In this document: positions 22,439-34,445 of the stretch, one piece after another | How the letters are laid out: every line of letters starts with the position of its first letter | How positions within the stretch are numbered: position 1 is the first letter of the stretch | The notes under the pieces: generated by a model | Told to the model about the DNA's origin: nothing | Seen by the model: the letters and a program-made list of their open reading frames with translations, nothing else | Database searches by the model: none | Translations under genes and position numbers: made by a program | Origin: Atriophallophorus winterbourni | Lineage: Eukaryota > Platyhelminthes > Trematoda > Plagiorchiida > Microphallidae | NCBI GenBank assembly: GCA_013407085.1 | Contig: JACCGJ010013600.1 | Coordinates: forward strand, 1-64,000 | Reading direction: 5' to 3' | DNA length: 64,000 nucleotides

Positions 22439-23615
22439 AACATCATCCTCATCATCATCATCATCAAAGACAGCATTACACCGGCAGCACGTACCGAATG
22501 CTCAACTGCCACACAACCATGAAAAAGTTAAATCCTAAAAGATGGGGAAGGGTGGGACTTAAATAGCTACGGATTTTATAGAAGAGTTAGCACAAACATA
22601 CTGGGAAAAGGTTTCTACACCTCGAATGGAACATACATTCAAACAAGTTTCGTGAACGAGTAGAGCGAAATTAGCAAGACAGATTCCTTGCGGCTTTTAC
22701 TGTCATGCATCATAACAAGCTTTTCTCGTCACTCCGCTTGACAGCATACAAGGTTGAGCAAACACTCCAAGAATACGCTTAGTGCAAGACCGCCATTGAA
22801 CACGGTTTCGGGAGATACCGTGAAGCGTGACTAGCCATTGCGATATCTGATCGCGGGAATACCAGCCTGGAAGACGCGCTGCGCCGACTTTGGAAACGTT
22901 ACTAGTAAGGGTTTTTAACTTCCTATGTCATGTGACGGTTTGGCCACCACGAGATGTACGCCAATCAGCATATGGCGTCGCAAAAACAATCCGTTTCGAA
23001 AGTCGGTGGTCCGGCATCCGTAAAACGTGACCCAACCAGCGTAACCTAAGCAGGTTGATTTGCTTCGCTATATCAACATTACTACCGAACAACTTATTTC
23101 AGAGAGCATCGGTGCGTATACGATTGTAACAGCTAACTCCCAGAATGTTGCGCAGACACCGGTTGTCAAATACTTGGAGACGCCGAATGTGTTCTTTACG
23201 TAAGGTCCAGGTTTCGCACCCATACAGTAACACAGCCCGAGCTGTCGCTTTACAGACACTACCCTTGAGTAAAAAAGACTTTCCTTTCTGACGCCAGAAG
23301 TGAGCTAGGTTGCGGGATGCTATGGTCGCTTTAGAAATGCGTGCCGAGACCTTGTCATCTAACGATGTACAGGCGATACTGAACAAGCTATCTAGTATTG
23401 TGCCCGCATTTGGGTGTTAACTGAGCTTGCATAATGGGTATGACAAGCAAATCAGACATGGGTGTTAAACTTCGAGGCCGTTTTGCTTCGCGAGAAGTTA
23501 CGCTGATGATGTGATCTAGTTTGGTTGTTTCGAAACGTCGTCCACCCACTATGCAATCTCGGCAAACACGTAACAACGAACATCCAATCCCTGAGCTAAA
23601 TGTATTTTCGTCCAT
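22439..23615 (-). pseudogene. 3' portion of an RTE-like element
   Basis: On the minus strand, a 95-codon ORF (23386-23099) reads SLDDKVSARISKATIASRN, FWRQKG, ARAVLLYGCETW and VFDNRCLRNILG, the RT C-terminal region of RTE elements. The frame then breaks and continues as LRWLGHVLRM-type sequence near 23050. The 3' UTR ends in a GAT-type triplet repeat at 22439-22465, next to the BCL11-like 3' UTR. A close relative is at 29497-30385. No catalytic core is left. Confidence 0.75.
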
Positions 23616-23759
23616 ACGGGTATTGGAACGCCAACAAAATCATTGGATTTTGTTTCTGGTACCGTGAAAGTGGTTACGAAATTGCGGGGATGTGAGCATT
23701 GGTCCAAGATGTCCTTGACTCGAAATCACTTTAAGAGGGGTTCTCTGTAAGAAACCTAT
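23616..23759. other. No recognised gene
   Basis: Short unassigned sequence between the RTE 3' portion and a 240-bp repeat unit. Confidence 0.3.
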
Positions 23760-23965
23760 TCAACTATGGCCTAGTTTACAACTATACCATTGCTCCAAGG
23801 CTCGGTGAACCTGATCTTACTGTCTCCACCTGATGACGGCAAGCAACCAGAAACCCGTAGTGTTTTGTTTAAGGGATTGGTATATTGGTCATTTATAAGC
23901 GCCTTGAGTGCTTGACCGAGAATCATTCTGTATTTAGACATCGTGATTCTTATTAAGAACCCTAT
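23760..23965 (+). repeat. Single ~240-bp repeat unit with hammerhead-like core
   Basis: One monomer of the family arrayed at 31.3-32.6 kb. It contains CTGATGA at 23830-23836, then GAAAC at 23850-23854 separated by 13 bases, followed by CCGTAGTG. Upstream CTCCAC can pair with the downstream GTG. See the array entry for the structure argument. Confidence 0.6.
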
Positions 23966-24135
23966 TCAACAGTAGCGTCCTAGTATACGTATGGTTACAT
24001 GTTTTCGTTGTTGTTTCTGTGAGCTTGGCCGCAATCGATACCAACAATGTAGTTGTGCGTCCTCGCATCCCATTGTTGAGGTTTGATTGAGTGCCATGAC
24101 CAAGAGATGAAGTTGTTGTTGGACTCCTTCGGTCG

Positions 24136-24432
24136 ATGTCGACAATGGATCTACCGGGTGTCCAGTCCATGACAAGCCTCGCTGAGGTAAATCACCTCAC
24201 CGTAACGCTAGGCTCAGTGGGTTGGTATAAAAAGCTACTTATTTTACACAAACAAGTTAACGTGCATAGACTTCGCTGGTTAAATCACTTATTGCGAATG
24301 GGAAATCATCGTTTTCCCCCCAACGCGGTTTTGTTCGCCACGCCTAACTCGGAATGGCGTTGTCAGGGTGCTCAGACTCTGACTTGTCTCCAGCAGTGGA
24401 AAGCGTTGACTGTTAAACTAGCTACGGTTAGT
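24136..24432 (+). pseudogene. RTE-like RT C-terminus, left part (split by an insertion)
   Basis: From about 24240 the frame reads KQVNVHRLRWLNHLLRMG, NHRFPPNAVLFATP and WKALTVKLATVS, the C-terminal domain of an RTE protein. It is interrupted after KLATV; the missing remainder (SLPGWGPKEEHSQW) continues at 28117. The interruption is flanked by the 17-base duplication AACTAGCTACGGTTAGT. Confidence 0.75.
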
Positions 24433-24868
24433 ACTTACTTTTACTTTTACTTTTGTGCGACTATCTCCTCCTGGAGGATGAGTCGGCTTCAATGAAGATT
24501 CTTGGGAATTTGGGTACAAAGCAGCGTCCACAGCACCACTCGGCGTTTTTTCGAGTCAGCTTCTCTAGCCTTTGCACGACCAAGTGCGACCTGCAAGGCA
24601 GCCTGAAAGAAGTGATGTGCACCAACTAACCGTCTGCCAGACTCTGTTTCAGATTTTTTCGTCAGGGTTTCCTCCCGAAGCCGTTCCCGCGATCATTTAT
24701 CCCGCAAGGCAGCGGAGGTTTAAAATCAGGGTTTTCCTTCCCTTAGATGAAATGCCGTCCCAGGATAACGAGCTACACCTCGCCCCTTCTCCTGTTGGTA
24801 GAAGCAGTTCGGCCGGGGTCGGGGAACCACTCGTGCAGGTCAGAGTCTATTTGTGACGCATGCCATGT
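24433..24868 (-). repeat. RTE-related non-autonomous repeat, 5'-truncated
   Basis: Tail AAAAGTAAAAGT at 24433-24453 (reversed on the plus strand), then the standard body up to GGCATGCGTC at 24868, where the TTA microsatellite begins. Confidence 0.7.
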
Positions 24869-25100
<232 letters not shown>

Positions 25101-25333
25101 TCACACAAGTCTTTACAGACGATGTGCCAACAAGTATACCATGAAGAAGGTACATGATGAGAGAAAAGAAAAAAAGGGGGATTTTTTGTCTGCCGTTTTT
25201 GATCTATTTTTGTCTTTTTTTGAATAAGGTAGGGGGAGGGTCACTAATAAACGGGAACACAAGCACGCATACTATACTGTTCTCTGTCGTGTATCAGTGC
25301 ATGAATCAGACTTGTGATTTCATGAAAGTCACC
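25101..25333. other. No recognised gene
   Basis: A short A- and G-rich stretch between the microsatellite and the next repeat; nothing identified. Confidence 0.35.
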
Positions 25334-25893
25334 CGTAGGTTGTCATAGCCGGGGGTGGCAGTGGGGATAAGCTACCACTGTTTATAAAATGCTCCCATAT
25401 GGCATGCGTCTCAAATAGCCTCTGACAACCAATTCCAGCTTCTGGCCTGCACGAGTGGCTCCCGAGCCCGGCGGAACTGCTTCTACCAACAGGAGAAGGG
25501 TCGAAGGCGAGTTACTGGCGCCTGAAAACCAGTTTGCTTCGGGCAGATGGAGCTCGTTAGCCTGGGACGGCATTTCATCTAAGGGAAGGAAAACCATGAT
25601 TTTAAACCTCCGCTGCCTTGCGGGATACCCGATCGCGGGAACGGCTTCGGGAGAAAAACCTGAGGAAAAATCGGGAACAGAGATTGGTGGACAGTTAGTT
25701 GGTGCACACCAGCTCTTTCTGGCAACACCTGCTGCCTTACAGGTTGCACTTGGTTGTGCAAAGGCTAGAGAAGCTGACTCGAACAAACGCCGAGTGGTGC
25801 TGCGGACGCCGCTTTGTACACAAATTCCCAAGAATCTTCACTGAAGCCGACTCATCCTCCAGGAGGAGATAGTCGCACAAAGTAAAGTAAAGT
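25334..25893 (+). repeat. RTE-related non-autonomous repeat, full length
   Basis: A full copy from GGTTGTCATAGCCGGGGG at 25337 to GATAGTCGCACAAAGTAAAGT at 25888, with an AAAGT tail. The tail abuts the C-terminus of the minus-strand RTE in tail-to-tail orientation. The antisense frame 25831-25382 is open for 149 codons. Confidence 0.7.
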
Positions 25894-27822
25894 AACACAA
25901 GCACGGCAGGATTCTGGCCACTGGTTCCTTTCTTTTGCCATCACACTGAGTGTTATCAGCCACATATCTTCACGGTCCTTCGGACCCCACCCGGGTGAGC
26001 GCGATGTTCCCACGATGGCTAGTGGGGCTGTTAGACGCTTGAGGGTCTTCCGCCAAGTATTCCTTTGTCCGCCACGGCGACGTTTCCAATCAGGTCCAGC
26101 GAGACAAAAAAGAGCTAGGCAAGGAAGGCGTCGCTCATCCAATCCTGTAGCTCATCTAAACCGGGGTCCTTGCGTCGTCTAAGCTTCATTATGTGTGAGC
26201 GAATTTCTGCCGCTGTAGGTGTTCCCTGTGGGGCCGGCCACTGAGTGGTGGATCCACTTGGCTGAACAACGAAGAGTGGTCGCGGTTGATTGAATTGGCA
26301 AGCGAAATGTTCCCCCAGCGGTCCATTCGCCTTTCTCTGTTGGTAATCAACAACCCATCTGCTTCCGTGATGAGTTCGCTCACGCTGGGCACTCGGGGTC
26401 CCGTGGAGCGTATAAGCTGGAACAATTTGCGGGTGTTGCCAACTGCTTGGGCTGCTTCCATCTCGCCTGTCCGCTCTTCCCAACATGATTCTCGGTCCGT
26501 TTTGAGACTGGTCTTCAACTGGTGGCAAATTTGCCTGCGCTGTTCATCATATATTTCCCCGGAGGTAAGAAACGCTGTTGGTCAATTAATTTGGCTGTAG
26601 CAGCAGATATCCAGTTGGAACCTGTTCGCTTGGATGTTCCACAGCTTTCCAGGCCAGCATGATACATTGCGCTTTGGATTTGAGCCCAATGCTCCTCAAT
26701 ATTAACGGGATGGGGTCCGAGTGCATTAGATAGGGCCGTTAAATGGTTATCTGCCACTGATCTATCTGATAGTTTAAGCGTATCCAGCCTCGTGATATTT
26801 TTTTACGCGATCCGCTGAAACGCATAGTTAAGTTTGCACAGACTAACGCGTGGTCTGATGATAGTCAGGTCGACCAATATGATCTGCAGTCTTGCACACT
26901 GGAACGCCATCGATAACTGATCGCAATGTGATCAATTTGTGTCCAGAGTCCTGTCGAGGGGGATCTCCATGTTGCTGACCGTTGTTTGGAATGTCGGAAG
27001 TTGACGATGCTGAGAAATAGGCGGTGCTCAGCACAACAAGCGTTCACCGTTGTCCGATCTGACGCAATCGAGACCATACGGACCACCCAGGTGTCGTTCA
27101 CTTTGTGAGAGGCGGCCAACTCGGGCATTAAGATCGCCAGCCAGGATGACAATATCCGACTTTCGTGCTTTACGCAGTAATTCGTCTAGACTTCCGTAGA
27201 ATTTGTCTTTTGCTAAATCAGCACTGCAGTCAGTGGGGGCGTAGGCTGCGATGACGAAAAGTGCACGAGTGTTCTGCCGGTGTTGACTGATTTTGCATGA
27301 GCCACGAAGTCGGACGGCGCACAAACGGCTATTGACAGGTAACCAGTCAATCAAGGCTGCCTCGGCGCGTGAGCTCAGGGTAATACAAACTCCTGCAAGT
27401 CCCTCTACCTGGGCTTCTTCGTCACCAAATACACGCAAACAGAACTTGACGCCGGTATTATTTGGTGAACATAGGTTTAGCACATTACTAGAGTCGTGTA
27501 AGCGCGTTTCTGATAAGCAGCAGATGTCTACTCTCATCGTTTCTAGTGTACGAGCTAATCCAGCCTGTTGTCCTGCTTGGCTCAAGGTCCTGACGTTGAA
27601 TGCAGCTAGCTTGAAGGGCATACGGGGTTTCAAGAATTGAACACTCTGGCTTGGTTGTTCTGTGTTTGGCGAGCTTGAAGGTGCATCTTGACGAGATTCG
27701 TTGCTTGTGTTTAATGAGAGGTGTGGGATATAAGGATCGGCATGTGATGTAATGTAGCGAAGGTCATTTTGACAGCAAGTTGTGGTTGGAGTAGATTCCA
27801 TGGTTCTTGTTGTAGGCGACAT
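25894..27822 (-). pseudogene. RTE-like element, endonuclease largely kept, RT mostly deleted
   Basis: The endonuclease ORF starts at ATG 27822: FNVRTLSQAGQQAGLARTLE, CCLSETRL, FVIAAYAPTDCSADL, AGDLNARVG. The frame shifts at about 27030 and continues to DHIAISYRWRSSVQDCRSYW (26865), the usual end of the RTE endonuclease. A linker follows (26757-26189, RKLFQLIRSTG). At about 26150 the sequence jumps from KLRRRKDPGLDEL directly into the C-terminal domain (RRGGQRNTWRKTLKR, PGWGPKDRED, MAKERNQW), so the entire RT palm is deleted. The leader upstream (27823-28099) has the CCGGGTAGTAT block just before the ATG. The related element at 12.4-14.7 kb belongs to the same group but a different subfamily. 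Dead. Confidence 0.85.
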
Positions 27823-28116
27823 ACTACCCGGTTGCCAAGGCCGAAGTGGGGGGTTAGCTTAGGGGACCCCACCCGGAGCCTTTAACTCAAAAGTCTTCCC
27901 GCAATCGGGTATGTCGCAAGGAGGCGGAGGTTTGGAATCAAGGTTTTCCTTTCCCTCGATGGATTGCCCTCCCAGGCTAACGAGCTTCATCTGCCCGGAG
28001 CAAACTGGTTTCGAGGCGCCAGTCACCCGCCATATGAGAGCATTTTATAAACAGTGCTAGCTTATTCCCACTGCCACCCCCGGCTATGACAACCTTTGGA
28101 ACTAGCTACGGTTAGT

Positions 28117-28230
28117 GCGATCAGTCTTCCAGGTTGGGGTCCAAAAGAGGAGCATTCGCAGTGGATTCTTACCCTTGGCGATATGCCGCACAATCGTGTT
28201 TAGTGGCCATCTTGTTGTAGACATTTCCTT
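28117..28230 (+). pseudogene. RTE-like RT C-terminus, right part
   Basis: Continues the frame broken at 24432: SAISLPGWGPKEEHSQWILTL, then GDMPHNRV. PGWGPK is the hallmark of the RTE C-terminal domain. Together the two halves show that the 3.67-kb segment between them is an insertion. Confidence 0.75.
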
Positions 28231-28764
28231 GCAGTGTTTGATTCATCTTGTCGGTTATCAAGTGAAGTGGTGAGCAAAGCTTGTTATGATACATGACAGT
28301 GAAAGCCGCAAGGAAGCTGCCATGCTGAAGTCGCTCTACTCGTTTCAATGCATGTTTGATTCGAGATGTAGGCATCTCATCCCAACGAGTCTGTGTCTAA
28401 TCTTCTCTTGGTTTAGCTCCCACGAATACCCATCTTCTAGGATTATACTTTTTCATGGTTGTATGGTAAGCAAGCACTCGGTACATGATACTAGTGTAAT
28501 GCCATCGTCATGGTGACTTGTTCGAATAAGTTTTTGTCCTCACTACTTTTCCAACTTGTTTTTATCCTGCTTTCAGGTGAACCTCAATCGAAACGGACCG
28601 ATGTTCTTTTTCTCCCCCCCCTAATAAAAAATGTTTGTGTTTATGTGATGTGGTTTTACTATGTGAATGATACTTGAACCCGTGATCAATGTCGAACTTG
28701 TTGTCAAATAAAATGTTTCTTTCATTTTGTTCTGATTGTTCGTTGTTTATTGCCATGATACACA
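28231..28764. other. No recognised gene
   Basis: Unassigned sequence with short spurious ORFs only. Confidence 0.35.
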
Positions 28765-29000
28765 TCGAGGCATTGTGTAAAGCGTCGTCTGCAAGCTGAG
28801 GAGGAGCAGATACACCTCTTGGCTGCTGCACGCAGATCACGCCGCCGGCGTGTAACTGATGCAATACCACCGAGTTCAGACTTTCGTTGTCAGCGCTGCG
28901 GGAGAGATTGTTCCTCCCGAATCGGACTGTTTAGTCATTCAAAAAGCTGTAGAACATGAACATTCATTCGATTGTGTTGTACTTCGATCGTCGACAACGA
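28765..29000 (+). pseudogene. LINE 3' end with C-terminal zinc-knuckle-like motif, copy 1
   Basis: Reads KRRLQAEEEQIHLLAAARRSRRRR, then (after a stop) SSDFRCQRCGRDCSSRIGLF and SHS. The basic helix followed by C-x2-C...SRIGLFSHS is a known C-terminus of one group of non-LTR element proteins. A better copy lies at 48241; fragments lie at 40655-40790 and 44870-44945. This copy ends with AACAACAACA-type sequence. Confidence 0.65.
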
Positions 29001-29496
29001 CCGAAGGATGCCAACAACAACAACATGATCGCCTCCTGCCATTGATTCGTGAGAAAATAATAACGAAACAGGTGCAAATATGGCTGAAGATTCCGTTTTT
29101 TATCATCATCTTCACGACAGATCATTTGTACACATGACCTAGGCGACGCTGTCGTAGTAGGGTGAACCAGCTTTAGAAAGCACTTTGGCATTTGTCAGTT
29201 TGTCCATCCACGATATGTTCAAGATGCAGCTGCTTAAATGGAAGGCATCCATTCGTGGAGGGTTTAGGTTTCCCCACCATACAGTAAAATATTTAATATG
29301 CCAGCACTGTATGTCATCATCTTTGTCCTCGTTATGAATTAGTCGTTGCCGCAGACAAGAGTTTAAACGGGTAAAATGACGGCTGCTCTGCCAACTCGCT
29401 TATTAATCTCCGTGTCTAGCTAGCTTTCAGTGTTTATGCATTGTGAGTGTGTTCATAGGAGCCTTTACACGACGTATATTTGGGTTACGGTACCTC
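29001..29496. other. No recognised gene
   Basis: Unassigned; no coding features or known repeats seen. Confidence 0.35.
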
Positions 29497-30385
29497 ATCA
29501 TCATCACAGACAGCATTACAACGGTAGTGCGCACAGAAATCTTAACTGCCACACAACCATGAAAAAGTAAAATCCTAAAAGATGGGGAAGGGTGGGACTT
29601 AACTAGCTACGGATTTTATAGAAGAGTAAGCACAAACAAACGGGGTAGAGGTGCCTACATTTCGAATGGAACATGCATTCGAACAAGTTTCGTGAACGAG
29701 TAGAACGACATCAGCATGGCAGCTTCCTTGCGGCTTTCACTGTCATGCATCATAACAAGCTTTTCTCGTCACTCCGCTTGACAACATACAAGGGTAAACA
29801 AACACTCCAAGAAGATGCTTAGTGCAAGACCGTCATTGAACACGGTTTCTGGACATATACTGAAGCGAAACTAGCCATTGCGATATCCGATCGCGAGAAC
29901 ACCAGCCTGGAAGACGCAGTGCGCCGACTTTGGAAAGATTACTAGTAAGGGTTTTTGACTGCTTATGTCATGTGACGGTTTGGCCACCCCGAGATTTACG
30001 CCAACCTGGATGTGGTGTCGCAAAAAGAATCAGTTTCGGAAGTCGGTGGTCCGGCATCCGTAAAACGTGACCCAACCAGCGTAACCTATGCAGGTTGATT
30101 CGCTTATCTACATCAACATTACTACCGAACAACTTATTTCGGAGAGCATCGGTGCGCATGATCGAACGTAGTTCATTGTTGTGCTGCTTTGAGCTGGCAT
30201 AATGAATCATGGCGGCGATACGTCTTTTGAACTTTCGGAAATTTCCACGGATTCCAGCGTCGGACTCACTGAGGGCACTTAATTTTGTATTTGATAGCGA
30301 CAAGCAACCAGAAACCCATTGTCGAGTGTCCGTTGTGGCGATGTCAGCAACACACTGCATTTGTCTCAAGCGTTTTGCGCGCTTC
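29497..30385 (-). pseudogene. 3' portion of an RTE-like element, second copy
   Basis: Closely matches 22439-23110. The minus-strand frame 30369-29968 carries RSIMRTDALRNKLFGSNVDV then INLHRLRWLGHVLRMPDHRL and PGWRKSRGGQTVT. The 3' UTR ends in a GAT-type triplet run at about 29497-29510. Upstream of RRIAAMIHY the sequence (30210-30369) differs from the 23-kb copy. Dead fragment. Confidence 0.7.
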
Positions 30386-30644
30386 AGTTAAGATCACGCT
30401 GTGACTCTGTGCGGGAAATTCGTAGTTTTTTGTGCGAAACTTATTGAACAGTGGATTCAACGGATAACTTAGTCTACAACATGTCTGTTGTTTCACGAGT
30501 CAATGATTTTATCGTATATTCTCCCTGTAAGTATGGTCGCACGCTTTCTTGTATACGTCCTTCATTGGTGGTCTTCCGCTGAAGATGGTGGATAAAGAAT
30601 GTGACAGAGCCACAAGACTCACTTGTAAAGTAATTAGTCGATCG
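30386..30644. other. No recognised gene
   Basis: Unassigned sequence before the next repeat. Confidence 0.3.
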
Positions 30645-31187
30645 TTCCAAAGGTTGTCATAGCCGGGGGTGTCAGTGGGGATAAGCTCCCACTGTTTATA
30701 AAATGCTCCCATATGGCGCGCGTCTTAAATAGCCTCTGACAACCAAGTCCAGCTTCTCGCCTGCAAATGTGGCTCCCCGAGCCCGGAGTAACTGCTTCTA
30801 CCAACTGGAGAAGTGACGAGGGCGAGTGACTGGCGCCTGAAAACCAGCTTGCTTCGGGCAGATGTAGCTCGTTAGCCTGGGAGGGCATTTCATCTAAGGG
30901 AAGGAAAACCCTGATTTTAAACCTCCACTGCCTTGCCGGATACCCGATCGCGGGAAAGGCTTCTGGAGATAAACCTGGAACGGAGTCTGACTGACGGTTA
31001 GTTGGTGCACACCACCTCTTTCTGACAACTCCCTGCTGCCTTGCAGGTCGCACTTGGTTGTTCAAAGTTTAGAGAAGATGACTCGAACAAACGCCGAATA
31101 GTGCTGGGGACGAGGCTTTGTACCCAAATTCCCAAGAGTCTTCATTGAAGCCTACTCATCCTCCAGGAGGAGATAGTCGCACACAAG
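30645..31187 (+). repeat. RTE-related non-autonomous repeat, full length
   Basis: From GTTCCAAAGGTTGTCATAGC to GGAGATAGTCGCACACAAGT. The tail is short (ACAAGTTACAAGT). The antisense frame 31065-30634 is open for 143 codons. Confidence 0.7.
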
Positions 31188-31309
31188 TTACAAGTTCTCG
31201 GTGATAACGCATTTTTGATTTAAATATAACCGATATTAGAATATAAGTTCCTTAGGATTTCAATAGGCTGTTTAGTGGTAATACTAACCAGAGTCTATCA
31301 CGCTTGATC

Positions 31310-32640
31310 TGACGAAGTTTCTGTACCACAGACAACGCTGCCGCTTGCTGGCTGTTTCCGTCATCAGGTGGAGATGGTAAGATTAGTTTCAGTAAGCTTT
31401 GAATCAGTGGATAAGTGGTAAACAAAGTTTTTCTTGAATGCCACTGTTTAAAGAACCACGATGTTCGAACACAGAATCACAAAGTTATTCGTGGTCAAGC
31501 ACTCAAGGCGCTTATGGACTAAAGTGAAGTGTTGCTCACATCCCCCGCACTTACACACCACTAGTGGTTTCTGGCTTTTTGCGTCCACCTGTTGGAGACG
31601 CTTATTTTAGATTCAGTAATTACCTTCAAAAAGTGGATACGTGGTAAACAAAGTTATACTTGAATGACACTGTTACATAGGGTCGTACAACGAACCACGA
31701 TATTAAAATACAGATTCATAAAGTATTAGTCTAGCACTCAGGTCGCTTATGTATGACCACCGTTATGTGTTGCTCACATATCCCCAACTCACACACCATT
31801 ACCGGTTTCTGGCTGTTTGCCGTCATTAGGTTCATTAAGCCTTGAAACAAAGTTATACTCAAATGCCACTGGTACATAGTGTTCGTACAACGAACCACGA
31901 TGTTCAAGCACAGAGGCAATTATGGATGACCAAAGTAATGCGTTGCTCACATCCCCCACACTTACACACCACAACCAGTTTCTCTCTGTTGTCCGTCATC
32001 AGGTGTAGACAATAAGATTAGGTTCAGTGAGCCTTGAAACAGCGGATAAGTGTTAAACAGAGCTATACTTTAATGCCAATGTTACATAGTGTTCGTACAA
32101 CGAACCACGATGTTCAAATACGGAATCACAAAGTGATTCTTGGTTAAACACTCGAGGCGCTTATGGATGACCAAAGTATTGTGTTGCTCACATTCCGCGT
32201 AATTCCAAAACACTACTGCTTTCTGGCTTTTTGCGTTCACCTGTTGGAGACGGTTATATTAGGTTCAGTAAGCCTTGTAACACAGGTAAAGTGGTAAACA
32301 AAGTTAAACTTGAATGCCACTGTTAAATAGTGTTCGTACAACCAACCAACGATGTTGAAACAGGATCACAAAGTGATTCTTTGTCAAGCACTCGAGGCAC
32401 TTATGGATGACCAAAGTAATGTGTTGCTCACTTCCCCAGCACTTATACACCACTACTGTTTTCTGGCTGTTTGCCGTCATCAGGTGTAGACTCTAAGATT
32501 AGGTTCAGTGAGGCTCGCAACAGTAGATAAGTTGTAAACAATGTTACATTTGAATTCCTCTGTTACATTGGGTTCGTAAAACGAACCACGATGTTCGAAT
32601 ACAAGAATCACAAACTGTTTCGTTTACGGTTATATGGATA
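31310..32640 (-). repeat. Tandem array of ~240-bp units with hammerhead-ribozyme-like core
   Basis: Six head-to-tail units; the core recurs at about 31361, 31590, 31822, 31996, 32236 and 32477 (spacing 175-245). On the minus strand the best units read CTCCAC or CTACAC, CTGATGA, a 13-base segment C-GGC-AAACA-GCC-A, GAAAC, CGGTA, then GTGGTG. This matches the type I hammerhead order: stem I, CUGAUGA, stem II, GAA, stem III, UH, stem I. Stem I (CCAC with GTGG) and stem II (GGC with GCC) can form. The C.A at the base of stem II and a loopless, palindromic stem III (ACCGGT) are weak points. CTGATGA is intact in three units; two units (31590, 32236) have a different, shared variant. Other conserved text: CACGATGTTC, CACTGTTACATAGTGTTCGTACAACGAACC. 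Confidence 0.7.
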
Positions 32641-33824
32641 GAAATTAATCATCTATGAATATTTCTCAAGACTATCAAATTTGAATAGCTTTGTCTGTGG
32701 ATGTTTCGTGTAGGATCGAGAAAAATCCCTTGTCTTCCCTCAAGCGATGTCATTTTCGCGTCAGAAATCCTAAGTTTTACTTAACTGTTGTCAACTATTT
32801 TGCACTTCGAAGCATTTCTAATAAAACCCCACGCCGAATCCCAGTCTATATTAAAAACATTGTTAGCCAGCGATAATTTTATAAAGTGCGATGCATATTC
32901 TATGTATGTAATGCAGCGTGAATGCGCGATAGTTCGGCTTCGTATACTTTGCTCAATGCGTAGTGGATTTGAGTACCTATTGGTTGAAAAAGTCAAAGTG
33001 TTAGGATGAAAATATGATATTGCGTAACAAAATATTATATTACATTGAAAAAGCGTCGTAATTTTTCCAAATATTTATAACCTTATTGACTCACGTGGAG
33101 ATTATTGTGCGATACGTTTCCTGTGTGTAGGGAAAACACATGTGTTAGTTGAGACACTGTATCATCCAATTTACTAGTTCGCATATGCTAGAAAGAAGTT
33201 ATACTAGCCATACATGGGAGCGGAACTTGAATATTTTAGATAACTTTTTTCATTATAACAAATGCGTAGTTGTGCCGCGACTATTGTTAATCACGAACTT
33301 TCAAATTGGATGCTTAACTCTACCCTCCGACACAACGAAAGAGCAAGAAGCGCAGAATTGTCCAACGACGACAAATCCGAGTTTGTAATATTTTTTGGTT
33401 TGCGGTGGATTCCAATGGAACAATTCGTGTGACAACATCGCAAGTATGGAATGATGGACAACGTCAGCCGTAATTGAAGGGCATGCAATTCGTTGATTTC
33501 GGCCCAATGGGCTCAGGGTGGCGATGTCTTGAAGTGTACCGGTTGGCACGAAATCGACTGACAAAATAAGATGGAATTAACAACCGGGACGTGCATGCGT
33601 GAGGATGGTTGTTTGCTCTGTCTATGTGAGATAGGCGTGTTTCGTTATTTTTCCAATGGTTAATAAACGCCTGCGGCTAATAAGCGTCTCTTATGTTCTT
33701 GGATTCATGTGCGATTAGCGTTGGACAGGTAGAACTTGCGGAGAAATCAAGACGCAAATGAGATGCGTTTGTGCAACGTTGTTACTGTTTGTTTGTGTTT
33801 GTACCGCCGAACGTCAGAGGATTG
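32641..33824. other. AT-rich unique sequence; possible last exon of the micro-exon gene
   Basis: No repeats or ORFs recognised apart from the 26-base splice-flanked segment at 33095-33120 (listed separately). The stretch 33290-33600 has two overlapping 65-87 codon minus-strand ORFs without domains. Confidence 0.4.
33095..33120 (-). CDS. Candidate terminal exon 27 of the micro-exon gene
   Basis: 26 bases between the acceptor TTCCCTACACACAG and the donor GTGAGT. Joined after exon 26 in the gene's constant phase it gives Leu, KRIAQ, then a TAA stop, so it can end the protein. The length is not a multiple of three, as allowed for a stop-bearing exon. Far from the others (2 kb), so tentative. Confidence 0.4.
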
Positions 33825-34445
33825 TTCTTCATTCCATACCCCCAAAGATTGGAAATATTGAAAATGTTTTCTGTGCATTATCGCCGGACCCGTGGTGATC
33901 TTATCTTTCTCCATCAGATCATGTCCTCACCCACCCATCCGTGCTTTTCCCTATTCTCCCGCCATACCGAGACATCGCATTTGCGTGGTCACTCCCTTAG
34001 ACTTTGCTTGAAACAGTCCCGTATCAACTGCCGAAAGTACTTTTTCTCTATGCGTGTTTGTGCTCTTTGGAACAAATTAACAGAGGATGTGGTATCGGCT
34101 CCTTCCTTAATCGTGTTTAAACACAGAATCGACTCCTTCCTCCAAGAACTCCATTACAAAACCCCTTGATGCCTAGCACGTACTACATTTAACTTACAGT
34201 TTCACTTGTTTACAAGTCTAACGTAACCACGATGCCTCCGTTTCCCCTGCTACAGCCTCGCAAATTCGGGTAGACGCAATTTCCAAGTGAGTGTGGCCCG
34301 CTATATGGCCTTCCCGCCCTCGTACTAGATGATACTCCCTGTTTTATTTTCACCGCACTGTATATAACACCCTGTGGTTTTTCAAGCTATGCTTTTACGC
34401 CATAAAAACTATTGTTCTATTATCCTCTCATGACACTCGCTTCAT
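33825..34445 (+). pseudogene. CR1-like RT 3' end and 3' UTR
   Basis: IPYPQRLEILKMFSVHYRRT, RGDLIFLHQIM, GHSLRLCLKQSRINCRKYFF and RVCALWNKL form the C-terminal region of a CR1-like RT, ending TAG-free at 34169. The 3' UTR (GAGTGTGGCCCGCTATATGG, CCTGTGGTTTTTCAAGCTATG) matches that of the 2.2-5.5 kb element. A second, separate piece of the same 3' end lies at about 34468-34552. Confidence 0.75.

Noticed and set aside
31310..32640. CRISPR-like regular spacing of the repeat cores
   Set aside because: Units are 240-bp tandem repeats with no unique spacers in a eukaryotic context; it is a satellite-type array.
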